Assembly: GCA_023664385.1 (NCBI GenBank)
Contig: JAMPFU010000001.1
Span: 1 to 64,000, forward strand
Direction: 5' to 3'
DNA length: 64,000 nt
From: Clostridium sp.
GTDB lineage: Bacteria; Bacillota; Clostridia; Lachnospirales; Lachnospiraceae
Shown: piece after piece, positions 50,323-58,053 of the stretch
Layout of the letters: each line of letters opens with the position of its first letter
Numbering within the stretch: the stretch's first letter is position 1
The notes under the pieces: generated by a model
Told to the model about the DNA's origin: nothing
The model's input: the letters and a program-made list of their open reading frames with translations, nothing else
The model's database searches: none
Position numbers and translations under genes: made by a program

Positions 50323-51249
50323 TCAAAGCGAAATTTTAAAAAGCATGTGTATACTCAGCCTGCCCCCTGTCTCCTCGGCAAAAACTATCGCTCCCTGCTT
50401 TTCGGCGAGAAGCCGCACAATATAAAGTCCAAGCCCTGCCCCCTGACCTGTTCTCGCCCTGCTTCCCCTATAGGTTCTGTCAAATAAATGCGTCACGTCA
50501 ATGCTGGCGTCCTCTGAAAGCTTATTTGAAAATGATATGTCGCAAAGCATCTTGTTGTCCTTTTCCTTTAATTCCATTGCAATAACAAACTCCTGCTCTG
50601 CATACTTTAAAACATTTCCAAGAAGATTTCCAAGCATGCGGGTAAGCATTTGTTCATCTGCCAAAAGCATCACGCTTTTTTCAGGCAGCCTTATATCAGG
50701 CTCTAAATTGTGTTCACGGATGACGGCTTCATGGTCTGCAATAAACTGCATAATAATGTTTGTTCCGTTTACCTCCTTCATCTGCATGACTTGACCGTCG
50801 CTTTCCAAAAGGGACATTTCAAAAAAATCATCCACCATGCATTTGAGCATGTCAGCCTTATCCATGCATGTATTAATATAATTTCTGTCCTTTTCCGTAA
50901 GGGTATCATTTTCCAAAAGGAGCTGCAAATTTCCCTTTATAACCGTAAGCGGCGTCCTAAGATCATGGGCGATATCCGATACGGACTGCTTCAGCCTCGT
51001 TTCAGACCGTTCAGCCTCAAGCTTGAGCTTTTTTTGATAGTCAAGATTGTCATTTATCTGTGAGGACAGCTCTGTCAAATCCCTGTCGAAAAGGCTTACT
51101 GTAAGCTGCCTGTTATACGACATGGCTTTTGTCTCCCCAAGCTCTCTTTTTATATTTTTCATCTCACCCTTTAAATGAATCAGGTATATGACAAGAAAAA
51201 CGCAAAGAAGGAACAGCAGTATGCATAAGAAAAACCAAAGCCTCACCAT
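50323..51249 (-). CDS. Sensor histidine kinase
   Basis: About 308 residues: one N-terminal transmembrane segment (VRLWFFLCILLFLLCVFLVIYLI), no sizeable sensor domain, then HisKA with HDLRTPLTVIKGN (phospho-His near 103) and HATPase_c with NLLGNVLKYA and GAGLGLYIVRLLAEKQG. The lack of an external sensor suggests it senses through the membrane or a partner such as the co-transcribed DUF4153 protein. ATG 51249 overlaps the regulator stop (TAATG), with AAGGAGG upstream. Confidence 0.93.
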   Translation of the reverse strand: MVRLWFFLCILLFLLCVFLVIYLIHLKGEMKNIKRELGETKAMSYNRQLTVSLFDRDLTELSSQINDNLDYQKKLKLEAERSETRLKQSVSDIAHDLRTPLTVIKGNLQLLLENDTLTEKDRNYINTCMDKADMLKCMVDDFFEMSLLESDGQVMQMKEVNGTNIIMQFIADHEAVIREHNLEPDIRLPEKSVMLLADEQMLTRMLGNLLGNVLKYAEQEFVIAMELKEKDNKMLCDISFSNKLSEDASIDVTHLFDRTYRGSRARTGQGAGLGLYIVRLLAEKQGAIVFAEETGGRLSIHMLFKISL

Positions 51250-51950
51250 TATTCCTCCTTCATACGGTACCCGATTCCCCATACCGTTTCAATATAATCA
51301 TGCCCCGTTGCCTTTTTAAGCTTGCCTCTTAAATTGCTCACATGGACATTGATTGTATTATCCTCATAATAATATACGTCATTCCAAACCGACTCATAAA
51401 GATTAGCCTTTGTAAATGTTTTCGTTGGCTGCTCCATAAGAAGCCTCAAAATATGAAGCTCCTTCGATGTAAGGCTTATGTTTTTACCCTGATATTCCAC
51501 ACGGTTTTCCTCAATAAAAAATATAAGCCTGCCTACGGAAACAGACCGTCCGCTGCCATTTTCACTGTTCTTTACGTCCCTTGCCACACTTCTTCTCAGC
51601 ACGACCTCTATACGCACAAGCACCTCATTTAAGTCAAAGGGCTTGAGAATATAATCATCTGCTCCCATTCTAAGCACCTCAAGCCTTGTATCCATGCCCG
51701 ACTTTGCCGAAAGGCATATGACAGGCGTGTCTGCACGCTCCCTAAGCTCCTTGATAAGGCTGTCTCCACTCTTGTAGGGAAGCATCAAATCCATAAGGAT
51801 AATGTCATATTCATGATTCTTTATAAAATCGGACGCCTGCCGTCCGTCATATGCACACATAACCTCATACCCATGCTCCGTAAGAAACTCAGTCAGCATC
51901 ATGCTTATATCCCTGTTGTCCTCCACAATAAGCAGCTTCTTTTTATCCAT
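51249..51950 (-). CDS. OmpR/PhoB-family response regulator
   Basis: 233 residues: receiver domain (about 4-115) with EDN acidic pocket, Asp in ILMDLMLPYKSGD (about 53) and Lys in ILKPFDL (about 102), then a winged-helix DNA-binding domain (about 135-230, LTSKELHILRLLMEQPTKTFTKANLYE). It pairs with the downstream kinase and follows the DUF4153 gene by 17 bp. Confidence 0.95.
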   Translation of the reverse strand: MDKKKLLIVEDNRDISMMLTEFLTEHGYEVMCAYDGRQASDFIKNHEYDIILMDLMLPYKSGDSLIKELRERADTPVICLSAKSGMDTRLEVLRMGADDYILKPFDLNEVLVRIEVVLRRSVARDVKNSENGSGRSVSVGRLIFFIEENRVEYQGKNISLTSKELHILRLLMEQPTKTFTKANLYESVWNDVYYYEDNTINVHVSNLRGKLKKATGHDYIETVWGIGYRMKEE

Positions 51951-51967
51951 AAAAATTAACCTTTCTG

Positions 51968-53527
51968 CTAATCATACCTTTCTGCATATACATGTGCCCT
52001 GTATCTTGATAGGTTAAATGACCTTACGCCGTCAAATATGCCATACTCATGAGAAACATCATGGAAATACGAACGGAAATACGTATCATATTGTGTATGC
52101 TCTGAGGCTTCGCTTTCATATACCTCCTCTGCAAAGGCATACATTGCAGGGGCAGCATCACAGGACATATTATTTACTAAATATTGTAAATCAAAATCAT
52201 AGGACTGTACAGTATGAATATTGATTCTGGATATATTATATTTTGCAATCATATAATCCGGGTGCGCAAAGGATAAGGTTATATACAATACCGAAGTAAC
52301 TGCGATAAAATATCTCATAAGCTTAAAATCAGGCTTATAAATGCTTACAATTACCCCTGTAAGCAAAGCAGCAATCAAAAGCAGCATAAAAAGCGCAAGC
52401 ACACGAAGATATGTAAGTCTGTGGTATGCTATAATATACATAAAAAGCCTGCTTGCCGAGGAAGCAATCATAATATAAGTACAGCCGCACATGATTGTAA
52501 GAACAATTTTAAGTGTCTGATGCTTTGCAAATATGGTATTGCATACAAATACAAGGAAGAGATTTAGGGCAGCAACAAAAAGAATCTGATTAAAGCCCTC
52601 CCTTGCATACGAAGAATAGGAATACCCTTCAGGCAGCATGCGCTCTCTCATAAAAAGACTTAAAATCTGAATGCCGGAAAACAAAAGGTACACTGTGGTA
52701 AGTACGCTGCAAAAGGTAATTCCAATTACGGAATTGAGTTTTTTATCAGGCAGCTCATATTGTGCGACGCGACGAACAGACAGCCTGCTCATAAGCCCGT
52801 AAACAAGCAGCAGCACACAGACTATAAGAATAATACAACCGATAAAATCCCACGTTATGCTCGTATTATCAAAAACCTTGCCAAAAAAATTGAAAAAAGA
52901 ATAGTCTATCACTTTGTCGAAAATCACATCTGCGTATGCTAAATTCAGCACTACAACGAGAAACACCGGTATTACACATACAATTCCAATGGCGACATAC
53001 TTCACATTTTTGTTTATTTTTATTGTATGATTGCCAGCCTCCCTATATCTTTTCCCGTCATAGAAAAACATATGAAACTGAACCAAAGGCACAAGTATAG
53101 CTTCAAGCATTGCCAATAAATATTTTACTACACTCCAGCCCGCCTCATCACAGAAAAATCTGATAAGCGCCGCCATTGTGAGCAGCATAATTCCACAATA
53201 GTTACAGACAATAAGAAACATATCCGATGTCATAAATACGGAAATTCCAAGTAAGATGATACCTGCAAAATACGGTATCAGCCTTTTTGTCTTTTCCTTC
53301 CCTAATGTTATATCCTCAGAAAGCCTTGGCAGAACAAACCACAGATATACAACCGTAGCAATTGTAAATACAGGCGTCATAATACCGGTCAGGTTTTTAT
53401 AAAGACAGATACCATAAACAATGGCATATATAATTGTAGGCAACCCAAGCACTTTAAATCGTAAAGCAGATTTTTCACTTTCTGTTTCATCATCCTTTAT
53501 TTCATAAAAAATCATATTATCATCCAT
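51968..53527 (-). CDS. DUF4153/DUF4173-family multi-pass membrane protein
   Basis: About 519 residues with roughly twelve transmembrane segments, followed by a short periplasmic-type C-terminal domain (SYDFDLQYLVNNMSCDAAPAM; YFRSYFHDVSHEYGIF). This matches DUF4153/DUF4173 proteins, often encoded beside two-component systems. ATG 53527 overlaps the HTH stop, with GAGGAGG upstream. Function unknown; it may be the sensor input for the kinase. Confidence 0.82.
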   Translation of the reverse strand: MDDNMIFYEIKDDETESEKSALRFKVLGLPTIIYAIVYGICLYKNLTGIMTPVFTIATVVYLWFVLPRLSEDITLGKEKTKRLIPYFAGIILLGISVFMTSDMFLIVCNYCGIMLLTMAALIRFFCDEAGWSVVKYLLAMLEAILVPLVQFHMFFYDGKRYREAGNHTIKINKNVKYVAIGIVCVIPVFLVVVLNLAYADVIFDKVIDYSFFNFFGKVFDNTSITWDFIGCIILIVCVLLLVYGLMSRLSVRRVAQYELPDKKLNSVIGITFCSVLTTVYLLFSGIQILSLFMRERMLPEGYSYSSYAREGFNQILFVAALNLFLVFVCNTIFAKHQTLKIVLTIMCGCTYIMIASSASRLFMYIIAYHRLTYLRVLALFMLLLIAALLTGVIVSIYKPDFKLMRYFIAVTSVLYITLSFAHPDYMIAKYNISRINIHTVQSYDFDLQYLVNNMSCDAAPAMYAFAEEVYESEASEHTQYDTYFRSYFHDVSHEYGIFDGVRSFNLSRYRAHVYAERYD

Positions 53528-53750
53528 TTTCTTCGCCCTCCTCTTTGTCAGGTACATACGTTATAATATCGCCAGGCTGACAGTCCAGTGCCCTGCATAT
53601 AGCCTCAAGGGTTGAAAATCTGACAGCCTTTGCCTTGTTATTTTTTAATATGGATAAATTGGCAAGCGTTATGTCAACTTCTTTTGCAAGCTCAGACAAG
53701 CTTTTTTTCCTTTGTGCCATAACAACATCAAGATTAATTATTATCGCCAT
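53520..53750 (-). CDS. YozG-type XRE regulator
   Basis: 76 residues of Cro/C1 helix-turn-helix (KKSLSELAKEVDITLANLSILKNNKAKAVRFSTLEAICRALDCQPGDII as consecutive helices), the YozG/HTH_26 subgroup that is nearly always next to a DUF2975 gene, as here. GGGAGG precedes the ATG, 12 bp after the DUF2975 stop. Confidence 0.92.
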   Translation of the reverse strand: MAIIINLDVVMAQRKKSLSELAKEVDITLANLSILKNNKAKAVRFSTLEAICRALDCQPGDIITYVPDKEEGEENG

Positions 53751-53762
53751 TTGCGCGCCTCC

Positions 53763-54212
53763 CTATATTGTAAAGTCGTTTTCCTGCTTATATTCCACAG
53801 CCCTTGCAAAGACAATGGCTAACACTCTGGAAAAAAGCCCTGCTACAAGAAATACAATCACGATAATAAATACGGCAGGCGTAAAATAAAGAGGACATCT
53901 TAAAAGTGATACAAGCATAATAGCAAAGCTGTATAAGCCCATACGATTCAGGCTTTTTACATTTTCCTCCACAAAGCAGTCATCCCGAAGCACAGTGTCA
54001 AAAATGCATCTAAGCTCCCTTAAAATAAGCACTGCGAAAACCCCCGAGATAAAAAAGATAATGAGAAGCTGCGTATAATACGTTTCAAAAAAATCATTGT
54101 ATTTTCCATAAAACTTAAAGCTTACCGGAAGCGTCAAGGTAACAATGATACCTCCAAAAAACATAATATCAAGCAGAAGCTTTGTTACCCTTGTAATTTT
54201 ACTGTCCTTCAT
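53763..54212 (-). CDS. DUF2975-family membrane protein (YoaS-like)
   Basis: 149 residues with four transmembrane segments. The linker RELRCIFDTVLRDDCFVEENVKSLNRMG is characteristic of DUF2975. GGAGG precedes the ATG. First gene of a five-gene operon: DUF2975, HTH, DUF4153, response regulator, kinase. Function unknown. Confidence 0.88.
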   Translation of the reverse strand: MKDSKITRVTKLLLDIMFFGGIIVTLTLPVSFKFYGKYNDFFETYYTQLLIIFFISGVFAVLILRELRCIFDTVLRDDCFVEENVKSLNRMGLYSFAIMLVSLLRCPLYFTPAVFIIVIVFLVAGLFSRVLAIVFARAVEYKQENDFTI

Positions 54213-54269
54213 AATATCCTCCTTTCAAATCCTGCATTTTAATTCAACCTATTAGATATATCTGAAAGG

Positions 54270-54298
54270 ATAATACTACCAATTACATTGAATGTCAA
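54270..54298 (-). promoter_or_regulatory. Consensus promoter of the DUF2975-HTH-DUF4153-two-component operon
   Basis: On the minus strand TTGACA, 17 bp, TATTAT. An 11-base dyad ACATTCAATGT (54285-54295 on the other strand) overlaps the -35 and spacer and could be the operator of the HTH protein. AT-rich direct repeats lie further upstream. Confidence 0.8.
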
Positions 54299-54369
54299 TA
54301 TATTTTTATTGTTTTTCGATAAATTTTTATTGATAAAGATAAATTTGAATTTTTAAACCTGCCAAAAAA

Positions 54370-54394
54370 GAACGGTTGGAGAACTTTCTTATAA
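54370..54394. repeat. Fragment of the dispersed hairpin repeat
   Basis: GGAGAACTTTCTTATAAA matches the right end of the repeat at 12.5 and 32.5 kb; the left arm is degraded. Confidence 0.5.
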
Positions 54395-54397
54395 AAC

Positions 54398-54470
54398 CAA
54401 AAAGAAAGAGGCTGTCGCAGATAGACAACTATGTGCCTTAAAGCCTTACTGCGACAGCCCCTTTTTATTT
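54398..54470. terminator. Bidirectional terminator after the HD-GYP gene
   Basis: 11 bp perfect stem GGCTGTCGCAG / CTGCGACAGCC around a 28-base loop, with T-rich tails on both strands (CTTTTTATTT on plus, CTCTTTCTTTTT on minus). Confidence 0.82.
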
Positions 54471-54499
54471 GATAAGAAAATTATTCATTTATGTATCTT

Positions 54500-55612
54500 C
54501 TACAGTGGTGCATCAGCGTCATTTTCCACTGTATAATCAGTGTAATTAAATGCCTCCGATGACTCAAATAAAATATCTCTTGCCCTGTCAAAGCAATCCA
54601 ATATCTTAGGCGAAAATACCCCACACTCACCGTCATGTATCATCCTTACCGCAACGTCAGCAGCATAAGGCGTCTTGTAAACTCTCTTGCTTACCAGTGC
54701 GTCATAAACATCTACGATTGATACAACCTGCGCCCATATTGGAATGTCCTCGCCTGCAAGTCCGTCAGGATAACCATTTCCGTCATATCTCTCATGGTGA
54801 TACCTGCATATATCATAGCAATAACGATAAAAATCGCTGTCCTCCTGCCTGAATTTCTCAAGAATTTCACAGCCATAAATCGTATGCTTTTTCATTTCTT
54901 CAAATTCTTCCTTTGTAAGCTTGCCCGGCTTAAGCAATATGCTGTCAGGAATTGCAATCTTGCCTATGTCATGCAATGCAGATGCATTTACCATAAGGTC
55001 AATCTGGTCCTTTGTAAGCTCATATTCTGGATAGTACGCCTTAAGATAATTCAGGAATATACGCGTAAAAAACTTAACACGCTTAATATGCTCCCCTGAT
55101 TCAAGGCTTCGAAACTCAACAACAGAGCTTAAAGCATTAACCAAAAATTCATTGCTTTTTTCCAGCTTCTCCCTGCTTGCAATCAACTGTTTCGTACGCT
55201 TCTCAAGCTTCTTCTCCATATGAATCCTGCTCTCAAAAAGCTCCAATATGTTCATGGCACGACGTAAAATAACCTTCGCCGCAAAAGGCTTGTAAATGAT
55301 GTCAGAAGCTCCGTATTCATATGCCTTCATATCCGTTTCATCTGTTGCTTCCCCGGTAATCATTATAACGGGAATGGTTTTCATATACCCTTTATCATTC
55401 ATATGCTTCATTACTTCAAGACCTGTTCTCTTGGGCATAATCAAATCAAGAAACAGCATTGAAATTTCATCATGTTGTTCATCAAGAATTTTAATTGTCT
55501 GTTCTCCATCCTTGGCTTCAAGGACGTGAAACTGCTTATCGAAAATCTGCTTCAATAGCTCACGGTTAAGCTCTGCATCATCTGCTATAAGAATCGTTTT
55601 CTTCTCATCCAT
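54500..55612 (-). CDS. Response regulator with HD-GYP c-di-GMP phosphodiesterase domain
   Basis: About 370 residues: receiver domain (about 5-120) with DDAE, Asp in MLFLDLIMPKRTG and Lys in IYKPFAA; a short coiled coil; then HD-GYP (about 165-350) with HDIGKIAIPD, HHERYDGNGYPDGL containing the GYP triad, and a late HD-type metal site. It should hydrolyse cyclic di-GMP, perhaps on phosphorylation by an unlinked kinase. ATG 55612 is chosen because the promoter (55659-55688) lies inside the longer possible frame and AGGAG is at nine bases. Confidence 0.93.
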   Translation of the reverse strand: MDEKKTILIADDAELNRELLKQIFDKQFHVLEAKDGEQTIKILDEQHDEISMLFLDLIMPKRTGLEVMKHMNDKGYMKTIPVIMITGEATDETDMKAYEYGASDIIYKPFAAKVILRRAMNILELFESRIHMEKKLEKRTKQLIASREKLEKSNEFLVNALSSVVEFRSLESGEHIKRVKFFTRIFLNYLKAYYPEYELTKDQIDLMVNASALHDIGKIAIPDSILLKPGKLTKEEFEEMKKHTIYGCEILEKFRQEDSDFYRYCYDICRYHHERYDGNGYPDGLAGEDIPIWAQVVSIVDVYDALVSKRVYKTPYAADVAVRMIHDGECGVFSPKILDCFDRARDILFESSEAFNYTDYTVENDADAPL

Positions 55613-55658
55613 GTTACCCTGCTCCTTCTTTTTTTTTAAGATCTTAAAATATGTCCTT

Positions 55659-55688
55659 ATTATAATGTCAACATATGGCATTATTCAA
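55659..55688 (-). promoter_or_regulatory. Promoter of the HD-GYP gene
   Basis: On the minus strand TTGAAT, 18 bp, TATAAT. A 16-base palindrome TTTTAAGATCTTAAAA (55634-55649) lies between this promoter and the SD. Confidence 0.65.
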
Positions 55689-55737
55689 GTGTTTTTTGAA
55701 AAAAGATGGCATAAAATAAAGAAAAAACACTAAAAAA

Positions 55738-56502
55738 CTAATCCTTAAATTCCACCGCATGCTTTCTCATCCAGATTGGGAACATATTGCGCTGGCAAGC
55801 CCTGTTTTCCCGTTCCTTAATGCCTATGGACTGAAAGAAGGTTCTCCACAGCCCCGTATACGCATCCTCAAACTCCTCACTGCGGCTTAATACATCAAAT
55901 TCCTGTTCTGTAAGATACATGATATAAGACTCCTCATCCTTCGGATGCACAACGGCAAGCCGTCTGTTATCATCCACAATGACAAAGTGCTCCGAGGGCA
56001 TCCTGTCAGCAAAATGCTCCGCCACTATTGTAACAACATTATTTTTAGGCTCAATATGACAAACATAAGCCTTATCCTCCAAGGAGGTAAATCTTGCAAA
56101 CTCCTTAAAAAAGTGGCTCTCATTTCCAATTCTTCTCTTAAGCTCCAAAATGCGCATAACCTGAGGATTTGCATACATGGAGCATACCTTCGCTCCAACC
56201 GCAAAGCCCACCCTGAGAAAATTATATATCGCCTGCAATGCATCCTCCTCGACAGAAAGTGATGCGTAATACACTAAAAAATAAGCCTGATTTGATATTG
56301 ATTTTTTTATGGAACGTATCACCTTTTCCGTTTTCTCCCTATCTGCATCAACATGTGTATACTCATCGAAAAAAGACTGCTGCCATACCGGCTCTCTCAC
56401 AAGCCTTATATTGTCATGTCCTTCTTTTATTGCACAGCTCCACGCATCATAAATACACGTGAGCATATCCTCAAATCTGTCCTCACAGCAAAATATCTTC
56501 AT
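55738..56502 (-). CDS. TIGR03915-family putative DNA repair protein (DUF4130)
   Basis: 254 residues matching TIGR03915: CCEDRFEDMLTCIYDAW near the start, FLRVGFAVG in the middle, and MPSEHFVIVDDNRRLAVVHP with the conserved C-terminal MPIWMRK-like end (MFPIWMRKHAVEF). These proteins are always paired with the TIGR03916 radical SAM protein, encoded 3 bp upstream here. Biochemistry is not established; the pair is thought to act in DNA metabolism. The SOS-type promoter upstream supports that. Confidence 0.88.
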   Translation of the reverse strand: MKIFCCEDRFEDMLTCIYDAWSCAIKEGHDNIRLVREPVWQQSFFDEYTHVDADREKTEKVIRSIKKSISNQAYFLVYYASLSVEEDALQAIYNFLRVGFAVGAKVCSMYANPQVMRILELKRRIGNESHFFKEFARFTSLEDKAYVCHIEPKNNVVTIVAEHFADRMPSEHFVIVDDNRRLAVVHPKDEESYIMYLTEQEFDVLSRSEEFEDAYTGLWRTFFQSIGIKERENRACQRNMFPIWMRKHAVEFKD

Positions 56503-56505
56503 ATG

Positions 56506-57939
56506 CTATCCTATCCCAAAATCGGCAAGAGACATCTGATTGTAAGTCTTATTCTGATTATTTATCTTCCAGTTATCCCTTCCGTTTGTATCAATAAGCT
56601 GTCTTGTAATGTATTGCTCCTCTATAGGCGTATTATAAAGCCTGTGCCCGTTGCAGGTTATGAAATAATGCGCACGTTTTAATACTACACCCATTTTTTT
56701 CAGATTATTAAAATCAAGCGTACCGTATCTTCTTCCATAAATAATTCTCCCTGCGGACCTTGGACCGATACCCGGAATTCTTAAAAGCAGGTCGTATGGC
56801 GCACGCTGAACCTCCACAGGGAAATATTCGAGATGCCTGAGTGCCCAATCACATTTTGGGTCAAGGAGCTCATTAAAATTTGGTTTTTCCTCGGATAAAA
56901 GCTCATTTGCCTGAAAGCCGTAATATCTAAGCAGCCAATCAGCCTGATATAATCTGTGTTCCCGAAGCAGCGGTGGTGGCGTATGTATAGCAGGCAAGTT
57001 GGCATCCTCATTGAGCGGTATATAGGCTGAATAAAAAACACGTTTAAGGTCATAGCTCTGATAAAGCTTCTCCGTCGTCTTAATAAGCGTATAGTCACTC
57101 TCTTCAGTAGCACCTATAATCATCTGTGTACTCTGCCCTGCCGGTGCAAAGCTTCTCTTAAGCCCTCCCCCATCTGACGGCACAAGGGCATTTTTAACCG
57201 CAGCCTCAGTTATGCCTTCCTGCCTTTCTATGCCCTGCCTGCTTTGGAAAATGCTGTTGGAAAGATACAGATTCCCCCTGCTTCTCTCCATCCTTGCGTC
57301 CTTCCCTATGGCAACTCTGTGTGCCTTAATCGTATCACTTACCTTACCCATCGGCTCAAGTATGGTCTTAAAGCTTTTGTTCGGGGCGAGCTTCGACAAG
57401 CTTTCTGCTGTGGGAAGCTCAAGATTAACGCTTATCCTGTCGGCAAGATACCCTGCCGTTGCAAGCAGCTCATCTGCCGCTCCCGGAATTGTTTTCACAT
57501 GAATATATCCGTTAAAATGATACTTATTTCTAAGCAGCAAAAGCGTCTCGCACATTTTTTCCATTGTGTAGGTGGGATTTTTAAGAACACCCGAGCTTAA
57601 AAAAAGCCCCTCGATATAGTTTCTCTTATAAAACTCAACCGTAAGTCCACAAATCTCCTCAGGGGTAAATGTAGCTCTCGGAATATCGTTGGAGGCTCTG
57701 TTAATACAATACCTGCAATCATAAACACAATGGTTCGTCATAAGAATCTTGAGTAGTGAAATACATCTGCCGTCTGCAGCAAAGCTGTGACATATTCCAC
57801 ATGCCTTTGTATTCCCAAGAAATCCTTTCTTTCCTTTTCTGTCGGAACCGCTTGATGTACATGCAACGTCATACTTTGCCGCATCTGCCAGTATATTTAA
57901 TTTTTCCTCTGTCGTATGATCTGCTATAATCTCATTCAT
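56506..57939 (-). CDS. TIGR03916-family radical SAM protein, putative DNA modification/repair
   Basis: About 477 residues: a Cys-rich N-terminus (CGICHSFAADGRC), the radical SAM cluster motif CVYDCRYC (about 71-78, CX3CX2C), and a C-terminal helix-hairpin-helix (LLRIPGIGPRSAGRIIYGRR, about 390-410) that should bind DNA. The start is ATG 57939, because a promoter and LexA-like box occupy the upstream bases and would fall inside a longer frame beginning at 57978. There is no SD, which fits the -10 lying only 6 bases before the ATG (leaderless message). It forms a pair with the TIGR03915 gene. Confidence 0.9.
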   Translation of the reverse strand: MNEIIADHTTEEKLNILADAAKYDVACTSSGSDRKGKKGFLGNTKACGICHSFAADGRCISLLKILMTNHCVYDCRYCINRASNDIPRATFTPEEICGLTVEFYKRNYIEGLFLSSGVLKNPTYTMEKMCETLLLLRNKYHFNGYIHVKTIPGAADELLATAGYLADRISVNLELPTAESLSKLAPNKSFKTILEPMGKVSDTIKAHRVAIGKDARMERSRGNLYLSNSIFQSRQGIERQEGITEAAVKNALVPSDGGGLKRSFAPAGQSTQMIIGATEESDYTLIKTTEKLYQSYDLKRVFYSAYIPLNEDANLPAIHTPPPLLREHRLYQADWLLRYYGFQANELLSEEKPNFNELLDPKCDWALRHLEYFPVEVQRAPYDLLLRIPGIGPRSAGRIIYGRRYGTLDFNNLKKMGVVLKRAHYFITCNGHRLYNTPIEEQYITRQLIDTNGRDNWKINNQNKTYNQMSLADFGIG

Positions 57940-57945
57940 AAGACT

Positions 57946-57974
57946 ATTATACGAACATTTGTTCTCATTTGCAA
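57946..57974 (-). promoter_or_regulatory. SOS promoter with LexA box for the TIGR03916-TIGR03915 genes
   Basis: On the minus strand TTGCAA, 17 bp, TATAAT. The spacer contains AGAACAAATGTTCG (57952-57965), a close match to the Gram-positive LexA/DinR box CGAACRNRYGTTYG. LexA would cover the spacer between the -35 and -10. The predicted transcript starts at or next to the ATG. Confidence 0.85.
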
Positions 57975-58053
57975 GCATTATTTATTTTTTATAAATTTTT
58001 TTATTCAAAAGATACGTTTTGCAATTACCGAATTATGTATGATTGTGTGGCAA

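Noticed and set aside
57940-57978. Longer start of the radical SAM gene at 57978
   Set aside because: The extra codons coincide with a -35, LexA box and -10, and there is no SD before that ATG.
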